DNA of 64,000 nucleotides from Orenia metallireducens (GTDB lineage: Bacteria > Bacillota > Halanaerobiia > Halobacteroidales > Halobacteroidaceae): positions 62,001 through 126,000 of the forward strand of contig NZ_PVNB01000006.1 of the NCBI RefSeq assembly GCF_003001995.1, written 5' to 3'. Position 1 is the first letter of the stretch. Each line of letters begins with the position of its first letter. Below are positions 54,059 through 62,647 of this stretch, one piece after another. The notes beneath the pieces were generated by a model. It made no database searches. It was not told the origin of the DNA and saw only the letters and a program-made list of their open reading frames with translations. Both the position numbers and the translations under genes were made by a program.

Positions 54059-54844
54059 TTATTTCCAGCTTTCTAACATTGCATAAGCATCATGGGGATG
54101 GATAGACTCCTGGTGCCTACTACTTACCCTAAACCAAGTAACCTTAGGATTTATCTTTAATTCTTCTGCTACCAGTCTGACAACATCCTCTACAAAACGT
54201 GGATTTTCATAAGCCTTTTCAGTTACATATTTCTCATCAACTCTCTTTAAGATAGGATAGATTTCACAGCTTCCTACCTCTTCTACTAACTTTATAATAT
54301 CCTCCAAGTAGATTAAATCATTATACCTGATACTTGTTTTGACATAGCCTCGTTGATTGTGGGCTGAATAATTGCTAATCTCTTTAGAGCATGGACATAA
54401 AGTTGTGATTGGAACTTCAACTGTTAAGATCAAGTCATACTCGCCATCTGCTAAAGAACCTTCTATCCTACATTTATAAGGTGCAATCCCACTATACTCT
54501 GAGACTGGAGCCTGCTTCTCTATAAAGTAATCAAACTCAACCTCAAAGTAGGCATTATCACTCTCCATTCGACTTTTGATCTCTTCCAACACCTTCAATA
54601 TATCCTCTTTAAAATCCTCTATAGTAAATCTATCTCGATTTAATTCTGATAATAGCTGGGGTAGCCGACTCATATTAATCCCTTTTAATGACTTAGAGAG
54701 GTTAACAGCCAGAGAAAAATCCCCTACTGTAGCCACTGCCTCCCCACTTTTTGCTTTAATTCTAATAGGATGAATTAAATTATTTACTCCAACTTTGTTA
54801 ATTGCAAATTTATAATTACCTTTAGTATTCTGTACATCCTTCAT
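54059..54844 (-). CDS. folE2: GTP cyclohydrolase IB (FolE2)
   Basis: A 261-residue enzyme of the FolE2 type: VGVNNLIHPIRIKAKSG, EVPITTLCPCSKEIS with the metal-binding Cys, AHNQRGYVKTS and RHQESIHPHDAYA. It converts GTP to dihydroneopterin triphosphate, the shared first step of folate and queuosine. FolE2 can use metals other than Zn. Its place beside queE, queD and queC indicates service to preQ0 synthesis. Confidence 0.95.
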   Translation of the reverse strand: MKDVQNTKGNYKFAINKVGVNNLIHPIRIKAKSGEAVATVGDFSLAVNLSKSLKGINMSRLPQLLSELNRDRFTIEDFKEDILKVLEEIKSRMESDNAYFEVEFDYFIEKQAPVSEYSGIAPYKCRIEGSLADGEYDLILTVEVPITTLCPCSKEISNYSAHNQRGYVKTSIRYNDLIYLEDIIKLVEEVGSCEIYPILKRVDEKYVTEKAYENPRFVEDVVRLVAEELKINPKVTWFRVSSRHQESIHPHDAYAMLESWK

Positions 54845-54860
54845 CTGCTAGCACCTCCTA

Positions 54861-54963
54861 TTTTAGCAGTTTAGAGTTGGTAGTTAAGTTCAAAAATATC
54901 AAGAGTTCTTTATTGTATAAGAGTTTTAACTATACACTATCAATTATCAACTCTCAACTAAAG
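54861..54963. repeat. Fold-back of 'aactatcaactctcaac' words between queE and folE2
   Basis: GTTTAGAGTTGGTAGTTAAG (54869-54888) pairs imperfectly with ACTATCAATTATCAACTCTC (54938-54957). No GCGACACTTT end repeats are seen. The same word type (GTCAACCATCAACTG) forms the right part of the element at 30839. It fills most of the 119-bp gap. Confidence 0.55.
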
Positions 54964-55710
54964 TTATACTCCTTTTGCTTCTGGATCCCAGATAAACTTA
55001 TGGAGCTGTAAGCTTAAGCGAGTCTGCAAATTATTATCTACAAAGTAAGAATTATTCTCCTTTAAAAATTCGACTATAGTTTCAGCTTTAATTGTTTCAA
55101 ATACTGGAGAAAAGTTGATTATCACATCTCCTTTAGCTAAAATATCTCTATATTCATCTATAACTTCTTTAGCATAGTTTAAATCCTTATCATTACCCAC
55201 TACAAATTTCAGCTCATCACCTGAGATCAAGTTAATGAAGTTCTCTGCAAAAATATTATGATCTGACATCTTTGAGCTCGGTACTTTGATATCCAAAGTA
55301 TAATCTAATCTATTAATCTCTTCTGTAATAGCAAATTCTCTAAGCTCCTCTTGACTATAAATTGGACAGCTACCATTACTTTCAATCCTAACCTCATAGC
55401 CTTGCTTTAACAGATATAGGGGTAAGTAACGTTTAACTTTAGTAGTCTCTAAAGGCTCCCCACCGGTACAGATCACCTTATTGCAATTATATCGACTTAA
55501 TCTTTCTAAAATTTCTTGAAAAGTCAGCCATTGATACTCATCATCAGAACCTTGATAACTATAGGTAGTATCACAATAACCACATCTTAAGTTACACCCT
55601 GCTACCCTTAGAAAAGTAACTACTTCACCAGCAGAAATTCCTTCCCCTGAGATACTATTAAAGATCTCAACTATTGGAATCTTTATCTCTTCAAGCTCCC
55701 TTATTCTCAT
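54964..55710 (-). CDS. queE: 7-carboxy-7-deazaguanine synthase
   Basis: A radical-SAM enzyme of about 248 residues: VEIFNSISGEGISAGEVVTF, then CNLRCGYCDT supplying the three cluster Cys, CTGGEPLETT and the C-terminal INFSPVFE region. It rearranges carboxytetrahydropterin to the deazaguanine. ATG 55710 begins one base after the queD stop (TAGTATG), with GAGGAG upstream; an ATG at 55737 would overlap queD. Confidence 0.95.
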   Translation of the reverse strand: MRIRELEEIKIPIVEIFNSISGEGISAGEVVTFLRVAGCNLRCGYCDTTYSYQGSDDEYQWLTFQEILERLSRYNCNKVICTGGEPLETTKVKRYLPLYLLKQGYEVRIESNGSCPIYSQEELREFAITEEINRLDYTLDIKVPSSKMSDHNIFAENFINLISGDELKFVVGNDKDLNYAKEVIDEYRDILAKGDVIINFSPVFETIKAETIVEFLKENNSYFVDNNLQTRLSLQLHKFIWDPEAKGV

Positions 55711-55711
55711 A

Positions 55712-56167
55712 CTATCTCTCTCCTCTAAACTCAGCATAGCTTGTTGGAGTCTCCCAGACCTTAATACTGACTAAATTTATATCAATCCCATTAAATCTAT
55801 CTTCTAGACTCTGAAAGAAATAAATTGACATCATCTCTGCAGTAGGTCTAAAATCCACTGCAAAGACCTTTCTCTCATCCTGTTGTAATATTCTTGCTAT
55901 CTGATGCTCTATCTCATCAGGTGAGTGAGTCCAATACATAAAAGAATGGTCCAAAGGTTCTACTATCTCCTCTTTAACTATCTTCTTTAAATCCTTAAAA
56001 TCAATCACCATTCCTGCCTTAGAACCTTCATCCTCCAATGCTCCTTCTTTTTTAGCCACAGTAACCTCCATCCGATAGGTATGACCATGGAGATTCTTAC
56101 ACAGCCCTTCATGCTCAGCTAACATATGGGACATATCCCAGCTAAATTCCTTAGTTATAGTTATCAT
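55712..56167 (-). CDS. queD: 6-carboxy-5,6,7,8-tetrahydropterin synthase
   Basis: A 151-residue enzyme: the zinc His set in MSHMLAEHEGLCKNLHGHTY, with catalytic Cys in GLCKN, and DFKDLKKIV, LDHSFMY and PTAEMMSIYF. It converts dihydroneopterin triphosphate to carboxytetrahydropterin. ATG 56167 lies six bases behind GGGGGG; the longer frame to 56218 has no ribosome-binding site. Confidence 0.95.
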   Translation of the reverse strand: MITITKEFSWDMSHMLAEHEGLCKNLHGHTYRMEVTVAKKEGALEDEGSKAGMVIDFKDLKKIVKEEIVEPLDHSFMYWTHSPDEIEHQIARILQQDERKVFAVDFRPTAEMMSIYFFQSLEDRFNGIDINLVSIKVWETPTSYAEFRGER

Positions 56168-56209
56168 AATTTCCCCCCACAAATCCCAAATAATAAATAG
56201 ATAGTTAAT

Positions 56210-56243
56210 AAAGAACAAATTTATTCTCTATTATTTGTTCTTT
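56210..56243 (-). terminator. Hairpin between queC and queD
   Basis: AAAGAACAAAT...ATTTGTTCTTT (11-base perfect stem, 12-base loop) begins immediately after the queC stop. ATTAACT follows, so it is a weak terminator or processing stem. Confidence 0.5.
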
Positions 56244-56244
56244 A

Positions 56245-56916
56245 TTATTTATAAATTACCGGATCATCATATCCTGCTTCTTTAAAAGCCTTCAACCTTA
56301 AGACACAACTATCACAGCTACCACAAGCCTGCTCTTCTCCGCGATAACAAGACCAAGTTTGGCTATAATCTACTCCCAGTTTCATCCCCAGCTTTATCTC
56401 TTCAGCCTTGGTCATATTGATAAAAGGAGCATGGATTTTAATAGGCTTACCTTCCTCTGCACCACAGACAGTTCCTTTATTAATTGCCTCTTCCATAGCA
56501 TCGATAAACTCTTGGCGACAGTCAACATAGCCAGAATAATCTACTTCACTTACCCCAATAAAGACATCCTGAGCACCCACTACTTCAGCATAAGAAGCAG
56601 CATAGGATAAGAAGATCATATTTCTAGCTGGAACATAGGTAACTGGAATCTCCTTTCTCTTTTCATCACCCTCTGGCACATCTATCCTCTGATCAGTTAG
56701 AGCAGAGCCACCCCATGCACTCATGTTAGTTTCTACTATAATGTGCTCCTTTACTCCAGCAACCTCAGCTACTTTTTTAGCAGATTCTAGCTCCTTATCA
56801 TGCCTCTGCCCATAATTAAAGGAGATCGCATAAACCTCATAGCCTTTAGACTTAGCCAGATATAATGCTGTTGTTGAATCCAATCCTCCTGACAATAAAA
56901 CCACTGCTTTCTTCAT
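56245..56916 (-). CDS. queC: 7-cyano-7-deazaguanine (preQ0) synthase
   Basis: A 223-residue ATP-dependent enzyme: the PP-loop [14 protein letters not shown] at the start, [11 protein letters not shown], and a C-terminal zinc site [17 protein letters not shown]. It makes preQ0 from carboxydeazaguanine. First gene of the queC-D-E-folE2 cluster. I looked for a preQ1 riboswitch in the 69-bp leader and saw none. Confidence 0.95.
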   Translation of the reverse strand: MKKAVVLLSGGLDSTTALYLAKSKGYEVYAISFNYGQRHDKELESAKKVAEVAGVKEHIIVETNMSAWGGSALTDQRIDVPEGDEKRKEIPVTYVPARNMIFLSYAASYAEVVGAQDVFIGVSEVDYSGYVDCRQEFIDAMEEAINKGTVCGAEEGKPIKIHAPFINMTKAEEIKLGMKLGVDYSQTWSCYRGEEQACGSCDSCVLRLKAFKEAGYDDPVIYK

Positions 56917-56966
56917 AAATAATTCACCTCTTTAATTTTGATATTTGAACCCAAATAAAAAGCAAA

Positions 56967-57003
56967 GGTTTTTACTCATTACTCGTCACTTGTCACTAAT
57001 CAC
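56967..57003 (-). repeat. 'gtgattagtgacaagtgacg' word repeat overlapping a gene 3' end
   Basis: TTTTTACTCATTACTCGTCA and CTTGTCACTAATCACTG run across the stop codon of the HgdC-like gene. The last residues of that protein (VISDK) and its stop are written by this repeat. The same word type occurs at 1040-1070. Confidence 0.6.
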
Positions 57004-57756
57004 TGCCCTCATCCCATAATAACAACATCCTATCGCTCCATTTAACTGAGGATCATCTAAGAGAAGCAACTCATCATAGTCTCCTTTTAAGTACTCCTGC
57101 AAGGCTTGATTATGAGCTACTCCACCAGACAAGACTAGCCTTCTTCCTCTAAATTTAGTCAAAAGTGGTTGTAGTCTCTTATACATGGAATAATTCACGC
57201 CTGCACAGAGCCTTTCCATCTCTGCACCTTCAGCTATCTGTCCAATTAATTCAGATTCAGAGAAAACTGCACAGGTAGAGTTTAATTCTACAGGATTTTG
57301 ATAATGCTTTGCCATTTCATTTAAAGGGATTTCTAACAAATTGGCCATATTCTCCAAATATCGTCCACAGGAAGCTGCACACTTATCATTTAGCTCCAAA
57401 TCAGTAATTAGACCCTTCTCTACCTTCATCACCTTAACATCTTGCCCACCTACATCTATAAGGATAAAATCCTTAAGACCAGTCTGATAAATAGCTCCAT
57501 AGACATGGGCTTTAATCTCGTTGATCGCTTCAAAGGATTTAAGATCTGTATTATTCCGTCCATAGCCAGTGGATACTTTGATATCTGTCTCTCCTAAATT
57601 CAATTTACTCTCATCAACCACTATCTTACCCTCAAAGTTACAATAATCTTTGTAGAAAGAGAGAGTACTGACTTTTAACTTCTCTATAACCTGATTATCT
57701 TCCATCACAACTACTTTTACCTCTCTACTGCCTAAATCTATCCCTAAAGCCCTCAA
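56986..57756 (-). CDS. Acyl-CoA dehydratase activase-like ATPase (HgdC/BadF/BcrA family)
   Basis: A 256-residue ASKHA-fold ATPase: GIDLGSREVKVVV at the start, LIDVGGQDVKVMK, and the two Cys that hold the shared 4Fe-4S cluster of the homodimer (DKCAASCGRYLE and NSTCAVFSESE), then LVLSGGVAHN. It uses ATP to push electrons into a partner protein, almost surely the overlapping gene 57753. TTG 57756 overlaps the partner's stop. The C-terminal codons come from an intergenic word repeat. Confidence 0.92.
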   Translation of the reverse strand: MRALGIDLGSREVKVVVMEDNQVIEKLKVSTLSFYKDYCNFEGKIVVDESKLNLGETDIKVSTGYGRNNTDLKSFEAINEIKAHVYGAIYQTGLKDFILIDVGGQDVKVMKVEKGLITDLELNDKCAASCGRYLENMANLLEIPLNEMAKHYQNPVELNSTCAVFSESELIGQIAEGAEMERLCAGVNYSMYKRLQPLLTKFRGRRLVLSGGVAHNQALQEYLKGDYDELLLLDDPQLNGAIGCCYYGMRAVISDK

Positions 57757-58754
57757 AACCTCCCCTCCTTTAAATCACCTAGCATATCTAAAAAAGCCTC
57801 TATTCTAAGCTTAGTCCTTGAATCTAACCTATTGAGTTTATCTCCACTAATATTTAAAATCGGAATATCCAACTTCTGCTTGATAACTACATCCTCTATC
57901 TCCCGATAACAGAAGGCTTGAGTATAATGAATTAGACCATCTAGCTTTCTATGTTCAAGCTCTTCTTGAATATACTCCAATCTAAAGTCCAAATCATAAA
58001 CATAAGTATAATCATAATATTGCTGATAGATGTTATTATGGTTAATAGCTCGGGGAAAAGCAAATTCCCGTTGTACTTCATTATAGACAAAGCAGGCGTC
58101 AAAGTTCTCAACATACTGATAAATATCAGCTGTCATTGGAGGAACCCCAATAAATCCTAACCTTAATTTCTTGGCAATTGGTTTACGCTTCTCGATTTCA
58201 GCTATTACAGATTCTAATTCCTCTGTAAATTTTCTAAAGTCTCCGTTAAAATCACTACTACTAACCTGATAAAGATGGTTCTCAAAACCAGTAGCCTTAT
58301 TCTCAAGATATGTCAGTTCATCTAGTTTCTTTACTAAAGACCGAGCTTTATTTAAGTTATCTCTAATTTCTTCTACTACTTCCTTATCTACACTAAATAA
58401 TGACCTGAAATCATCTATAGCCTCTTTAACATCCCTTAATTGATGCCTATGGGGATATGCAAAAGAATAAACCTTGATCCCCTTTAGCTCAAGCACTTCT
58501 AATAATGCTCTTGTATTAGAACAGTCGCCTTCTATGACACCAACTATCTCACTAATCCCTTCTTTTAAGCAGACTCCATAAATTCCTTTAATCCAAGCAC
58601 AACAACTCTTAGGAAACCCATCCCTTTCTGCTAAATCGATATATTCACTGCAATCTTCTGCTGTAACAAAGATATTATTAAGATCTATTACTTGATAACC
58701 TGCCGCTAATAATACCTCTATTGGTACTGTAGTCGTAATCCCAATCTTTTTCAT
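57753..58754 (-). CDS. 2-hydroxyacyl-CoA dehydratase D-component-like (HgdB/BcrC family) protein
   Basis: A 333-residue protein beginning IGITTTVPIEVLLAAGYQVIDLNN, the usual start of the HgdB-type family. Cys residues in DCSEY, KSCCAW, GVCLKEG and EGDCSN could bind an FeS cluster. Only one such subunit and one activase are encoded, and no CoA transferase or acyl-CoA dehydrogenase lies nearby. It may therefore be an orphan low-potential reductase (compare double-cubane-cluster proteins) rather than a fermentation dehydratase. The substrate is unknown. ATG 58754 follows GGAGGTGAG. Confidence 0.88.
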   Translation of the reverse strand: MKKIGITTTVPIEVLLAAGYQVIDLNNIFVTAEDCSEYIDLAERDGFPKSCCAWIKGIYGVCLKEGISEIVGVIEGDCSNTRALLEVLELKGIKVYSFAYPHRHQLRDVKEAIDDFRSLFSVDKEVVEEIRDNLNKARSLVKKLDELTYLENKATGFENHLYQVSSSDFNGDFRKFTEELESVIAEIEKRKPIAKKLRLGFIGVPPMTADIYQYVENFDACFVYNEVQREFAFPRAINHNNIYQQYYDYTYVYDLDFRLEYIQEELEHRKLDGLIHYTQAFCYREIEDVVIKQKLDIPILNISGDKLNRLDSRTKLRIEAFLDMLGDLKEGRF

Positions 58755-58772
58755 AACTCACCTCCAAAAAAA

Positions 58773-58802
58773 TAATAGAGGTACGCTAACGCACCTCTAT
58801 TA
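58773..58802 (-). terminator. Terminator/attenuator directly before the HgdB-like gene
   Basis: Thirteen-base stem TAATAGAGGTGCG...CGTACCTCTATTA (one mismatch) followed on the minus strand by TTTTTTT and, at once, by the GGAGGTGAG ribosome-binding site. Its position marks it as an attenuator for the reductase pair. Confidence 0.8.
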
Positions 58803-58830
58803 TAAGAAATTATATATTCTCTAATAAAAA

Positions 58831-58850
58831 AAGAGGCAACTTTGCCCCCT
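58831..58850 (-). terminator. Upstream terminator, first of the tandem pair
   Basis: On the minus strand GGGGGCAA-AG-TTGCCTCT followed by TTTTTTATTAG. It lies after the candidate structured RNA and 30 bases before the second hairpin. Confidence 0.75.
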
Positions 58851-58955
58851 ATCCATATACATAACACGAAATAACTACCAAATATCATGACGGTAGTTAG
58901 CCCTAGTTTTATTTATAGACAGGATGGTACAAATGAACTGTCTTATTCAATTTTC
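58850..58955 (-). ncRNA. Candidate structured RNA or riboswitch upstream of the HgdB/HgdC pair
   Basis: On the minus strand two clear stems occur in order: AGACAG...CTGTCT around 58918-58945, and TAACTACC...GGTAGTTA around 58876-58904. An ATGGATA linker and the U-tailed terminator at 58831 follow. The inter-stem CTAGGGC is not itself paired. I could not match it to a riboswitch class I know. It may instead be a small RNA gene with its own terminator. Confidence 0.35.
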
Positions 58956-59202
58956 ATCTGCTTTATTATAACATAGAATAAATAGATTAAGCAAGAAGAA
59001 ATAAACATTAAAACCTACTTAGACCTTCTAATCTAATAAATCATAATTATACAAAGCATTGATAATCTATAAATAATTACTTCTTTCTATTATTATATTC
59101 AATCATAGACATAAGTTTTTATTATATTTTAATATTTTACGGGTAATTTATAAATACATCTACACTAGCTAACAAATAAACATCAAAGGTGGTGAGATAA
59201 CT

Positions 59203-59508
59203 ATGCAAGGTATTGACCAAAGAGATAAAACTAGATTTTTTGATAGCCAACTAGATCAAATAAAAGATATTAAGATTCTAATTCATCCTGAAATCGTTCC
59301 TAAGGATGATATCAATGGCACCGTTAGTTTAATATCAAGAATTTATGAAGAGCATGATATTAAACTAGCTGAGCTATTAACCAGTATTGAAGTACATGGC
59401 TTAAGTCTTGAGGATATAGTCCAGATATATTCAACCTTATATCAACAGATTGAAGGCTCTGAAGTGGTTGTAATAGATAGAGAAGAAGATACAAGTATCT
59501 ATCAATAA
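59203..59508 (+). CDS. Hypothetical protein (101 aa)
   Basis: ATG 59203 lies 11 bases after AAAGGTGG. The product (MQGIDQRDKTRFFDSQLDQI..., ending REEDTSIYQ) is soluble, acidic and mixed alpha/beta; PEIVPKDDINGTVSLISRIY and LAELLTSIEVHGLSLEDIV look like helices with a short strand. No signal peptide or metal motif. I recognise no family. It stands alone on the plus strand. Confidence 0.65.
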   Translation: MQGIDQRDKTRFFDSQLDQIKDIKILIHPEIVPKDDINGTVSLISRIYEEHDIKLAELLTSIEVHGLSLEDIVQIYSTLYQQIEGSEVVVIDREEDTSIYQ

Positions 59509-59554
59509 AATAACTTTAGAATAATATTTGAATATGACATTATATAGGGAGATT

Positions 59555-59655
59555 GCGACACTTTTTCATTAGCTACTAGCTGCTGGCTTCTAGCCTTTAG
59601 CTTTTAAGGTCTTAGCTAATAACCAGTAGCTATAAGCTAGTAGCAAAACTGTCGC
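59555..59655 (-). repeat. TIR-bounded fold-back element, copy C (101 bp)
   Basis: Ends GCGACACTTTTT and AAAACTGTCGC. The right-hand outer flank at 59656-59680, AATATACCCATTAAGTCTCA and on, matches the flank of copy A with one mismatch in 25, while the core is wholly different: a fold-back of TAGCTACTAGCTGCTGGC / GCTAATAACCAGTAGCTA words. Family-type right flank TATATAGGGAGATT lies on the other side. It fills the 206-bp gap with no other feature. Confidence 0.85.
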
Positions 59656-59714
59656 AATATACCCATTAAGTCTCACTTTAGACTTGTATATCTATAGTAT
59701 TAACCCTAAATATA

Positions 59715-60968
59715 TTACTCAAAATTTAAATCACAGCACAAAACCCGATATCCTGAAGGAATAGAGAACATCATAGAAATTGTAACACACATATGAGCAC
59801 CAGTTATCGATAGATATGGCTCACTTACCTGTAATTGTTCTGGATGGAGCACAGCTTTTCTAAGATAATGCCTTCTAAACCAGTCTGCACTATCAGCATC
59901 TTCAAGAGGTTTAAAACGTATGTCATTTTCATTAAAGATAGAGTCAGACAGAACTGTATTACCTACCTGTAATCCATCTGACATTAGTAAATAACAACGC
60001 ATAGCAGTGTCATCAGCCAATAGCTCTTGACAAGCCTCAGCTAAGCTTTTCCCCTTGATTAAATTATTTATTGTAACCTCAAATTTAGGATAATAATATT
60101 GGTAGATACTCTTACTATTAGTATCTTGAACCAATACCTCCTGCTTATAATCCTCAAATATCTTATCAAAGGCTGGAAGATTATCTATAGATTTATTTAA
60201 ATCAGTGGTAGGTTTAGCAAAAAAATAACCTTGTACAAAATCTACACCACTTTCCATAGCAATCATCGTCTGCTCTTTAGTTTCAACCCCTTCAACTAAG
60301 ACTAACACTCCAGTCTGATGGAGTAAAGAGACAATTCCTCTTAATACATTTCTTATCTTCTTATCTTCTGTAGCACCAACTACCATGGAACGATCTAATT
60401 TAACAATATCAGGATTTAGCTTCCATATCCGATCAAAGTTAGAGTGTCCAGCACCAAAGTCATCAATTGCAATCAAACAACCTAAGTTTCTATAAAATTC
60501 TATAGTTTCTAATAAAAGATCATTATCACTAATAGGGTACTCAACAATCTCAATCACTACCCGATGGGGTGGAAATCCAGTCTTATCTAATAACTCTGCA
60601 AAAAATTCACCATAATTATTTCCATTAATAACGGTTTGAGGAGAAACATTGAGGAATAACCAATTCAAATCATTTTCTACTTGACTAAAGTTATGTACAT
60701 GTAAGTATCGGCATAACCTATCTAATAAGATACTTTCAACTTGTGTATATTTATTGTTAAATAACTCAGCAGGACTAACCCACCTTTCTTTTATAGCTTT
60801 AACTCTAACTAAGGCTTCATAACCGACAATTCTCTTATGTGGTAAGCTAAAGATTGGCTGCACTGCTGTATGAAGATGATAATTATTAAAGTATCCCACT
60901 AACTGCTCCTCTTGATAATGAACCAACTTACTAATATAATCTACACTTATATTCTTATAAACTGTCAC
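59715..60968 (-). CDS. EAL-domain phosphodiesterase with C-terminal PAS/Cache-like domain (YkuI-type)
   Basis: A 417-residue protein: EAL domain (about 25-260) with intact YEALVR, LNVSP, EIVEYP, IDDFGAGHS, VKLDRS, VEGVET and QGYFFAKP; then a C-terminal domain (about 290-417) with CYLLMSDGLQVGNTVL, ADWFRRHYLRKAV and EPYLSITGAHMCVTISMMF, resembling the YkuI_C PAS-like sensor. It should degrade c-di-GMP under control of a ligand. GTG 60968 follows GGGTGG. Confidence 0.88.
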   Translation of the reverse strand: MTVYKNISVDYISKLVHYQEEQLVGYFNNYHLHTAVQPIFSLPHKRIVGYEALVRVKAIKERWVSPAELFNNKYTQVESILLDRLCRYLHVHNFSQVENDLNWLFLNVSPQTVINGNNYGEFFAELLDKTGFPPHRVVIEIVEYPISDNDLLLETIEFYRNLGCLIAIDDFGAGHSNFDRIWKLNPDIVKLDRSMVVGATEDKKIRNVLRGIVSLLHQTGVLVLVEGVETKEQTMIAMESGVDFVQGYFFAKPTTDLNKSIDNLPAFDKIFEDYKQEVLVQDTNSKSIYQYYYPKFEVTINNLIKGKSLAEACQELLADDTAMRCYLLMSDGLQVGNTVLSDSIFNENDIRFKPLEDADSADWFRRHYLRKAVLHPEQLQVSEPYLSITGAHMCVTISMMFSIPSGYRVLCCDLNFE

Positions 60969-61207
60969 CTAAACCACCCACTTAATCAATTTATATAATA
61001 TTTATAGCAGATATATCATTTTGTGTCAAGTTTATGTTATGTTTTTGGTAATGATATACCTATTTTATTGGATAAAGTACAAATCATTAGATAATTTATT
61101 CTAATCTTTACATCAAGCACACCTCATATGTTAACCAATAATTGTATATAAAAAAAGAACCCACCATCCACTATGAGATAAATAGGTTTTAATACTAGTT
61201 TACTATT

Positions 61208-61939
61208 CTATTTTAAAGCTAACTGTCTACCATTAATTCTTAACCATTCTTTACGCTCTTTATAATCTGAGATAATAGCTTCAACTAACTCCCAAAACTC
61301 ACTAGAATGATTGTGATGTCTCAAATGTGCTAATTCATGAACAACTATGTAATCAACAATTGACATAGGGGCCATAATTATCTTCCAGTTAAAGTTTAAG
61401 TTACCTAGGCTACTACAGCTACCCCATCGCTTCTTCTGCTCTTTAACATTAATTAGATTAGGCTCTACATCTAATTTATGAGTATAATAGTTAACTCTTG
61501 CTTTAATCTTATTCTTAGCATGGTCTTTATACCAATCTATCACAGTAGCTCTAATTGCTTCTCTTCTATTATCTTTTTGAAGGGATAGAGGAACTTTGAT
61601 AATAAACTTACCTTTAATTAGCCCGACTTCTACTTGATTAGTTTCATCAGTAGTGACTACCTTCAACCTATATCTCCTGCCAAGATACATTAATCTCTCT
61701 CCACTCATGAACTCCTTAGGCTTAGGTGGAGCTTTAACCTCTTGTAGTAATCTTTGTTTCTCTGTTATCCAACTACCTTTCTTCTTGACAATTGTTGCTA
61801 TCTCAGCTTCTGCCAAGTCCTTAGGAACTCTAACTATTACACCATCTTGTGGGTCTACTATTATTCCTACTGTCTTTCTTCTACTGCTTCTAACTATGTC
61901 ATATTCTATTCTGCTATTACCGAATTTAATTGCTTCCAT
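61208..61939 (-). CDS. YgjP-like (DUF45) metallopeptidase
   Basis: A 243-residue protein of the YgjP family: SRRKTVGIIVDPQDGVIVRVPK, KRWGSCSSLGNLNFNWKIIMAP and the zinc motif VHELAHLRHHNHSSEFW (HELAH plus downstream His). The family is a SprT/M48-like peptidase of unknown substrate, often next to restriction-modification genes; none is seen here. ATG 61939 follows GGGGTG. A GATAATAGATAAAAGAT word repeat lies just upstream (61962-61979). Confidence 0.9.
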   Translation of the reverse strand: MEAIKFGNSRIEYDIVRSSRRKTVGIIVDPQDGVIVRVPKDLAEAEIATIVKKKGSWITEKQRLLQEVKAPPKPKEFMSGERLMYLGRRYRLKVVTTDETNQVEVGLIKGKFIIKVPLSLQKDNRREAIRATVIDWYKDHAKNKIKARVNYYTHKLDVEPNLINVKEQKKRWGSCSSLGNLNFNWKIIMAPMSIVDYIVVHELAHLRHHNHSSEFWELVEAIISDYKERKEWLRINGRQLALK

Positions 61940-61961
61940 TCTTTCACCCCACTTAAGAACA

Positions 61962-61979
61962 GATAATAGATAAAAGATA
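61962..61979 (+). repeat. 'gataatagataaaagat' word repeat, first copy
   Basis: CAGATAATAGATAAAAGATA (61960-61979) recurs as its complement at 63003-63023, where it forms the 3' end of the hemerythrin gene. Confidence 0.55.
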
Positions 61980-62072
61980 TTAAAATCCCTTTATCTATTG
62001 ATGCATCAACTCTTTAGCCATTATTTAATCGCCCAATAACTAAAATTAATGCTGAAATTGTTTCTTAATTAT

Positions 62073-62647
62073 TTATATCTTCTCTTTCGACAATTGAGTA
62101 TATTTCATGATTTTTTCTATATCTTCATTGTTTTTCAACATCATTTCTGCTATCTCAACATCTCTTTCTTTTTTTCCTTCAGACTTACCAGCTTGATAAA
62201 GATTAGTCAACTCTTTAGTCATAATCTCATCACCTCCGATATTTTCTTTAATATCATCTCTAAACATTAATTCTAAGTCATTAGGTAGAAATAAAATTCC
62301 ACCTAAAAATTCAAAGATATTTATAATCTTTTCTTTACTATATCCTCTCTCTAACAATAACCTAAACAGTTTCTGTTTAAAATTATATCTCAAACTATCT
62401 TTACCCTTACTTCTAAACTATATAATCTTGCTAAAATTACCATTGCAAAAGGATTATCTGAATCTAATAATTCACTTTCCTGCTGTTCTAAAATCTTATA
62501 GTTATTGTAATGATAACTTAATTTTGTACCATGAAAATCATAATCAAAGCTGCTTGGTTTATAACCTTTTCTATCCTCTGTGAAGATAGCTAAAGCCACT
62601 ATCTTCTTATTATATTTATCGTAGATTCTGTAGAAATACTTAAACAT
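62073..62647 (-). pseudogene. Broken Rpn-family (PD-(D/E)XK nuclease/transposase-type) gene
   Basis: Two overlapping frames make one degraded gene. Frame 1 (62390-62647) begins FKYFYRIYDKYNKKIVALAI and reads GTKLSYHYNNYKILEQQESE, the middle of Rpn/'cytosolic protein' sequences. Frame 2 (62073-62393) reads RYNFKQKLFRLLLERGYSKE, the C-terminal part of the same family. The break near 62392 fits a one-base frameshift. The N-terminal third, where the nuclease core lies, is missing. It is a decayed copy of an often multi-copy family. Confidence 0.7.

Larger units (their letters stand above)
58755..59202. other. Gap of 448 bp with tandem terminators and possible structured RNA
   Basis: It holds the hairpins at 58773-58802 and 58831-58850 and a set of stems at 58880-58950, listed separately. 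From 58960 to 59180 it is AT-rich with nothing recognised. It is divergent between the HgdB-like gene and the 101-aa gene. Confidence 0.5.

Noticed and set aside
56917-56985. preQ1 riboswitch before queC
   Set aside because: The conserved preQ1-I core and pseudoknot tail could not be found; the leader is short and AT-rich.
58850-58955. Known riboswitch classes (c-di-GMP, fluoride, guanidine, T-box, cobalamin) for the leader before the HgdB-like gene
   Set aside because: None of their conserved sequence cores could be matched by eye, so it is left as an unassigned structured region.
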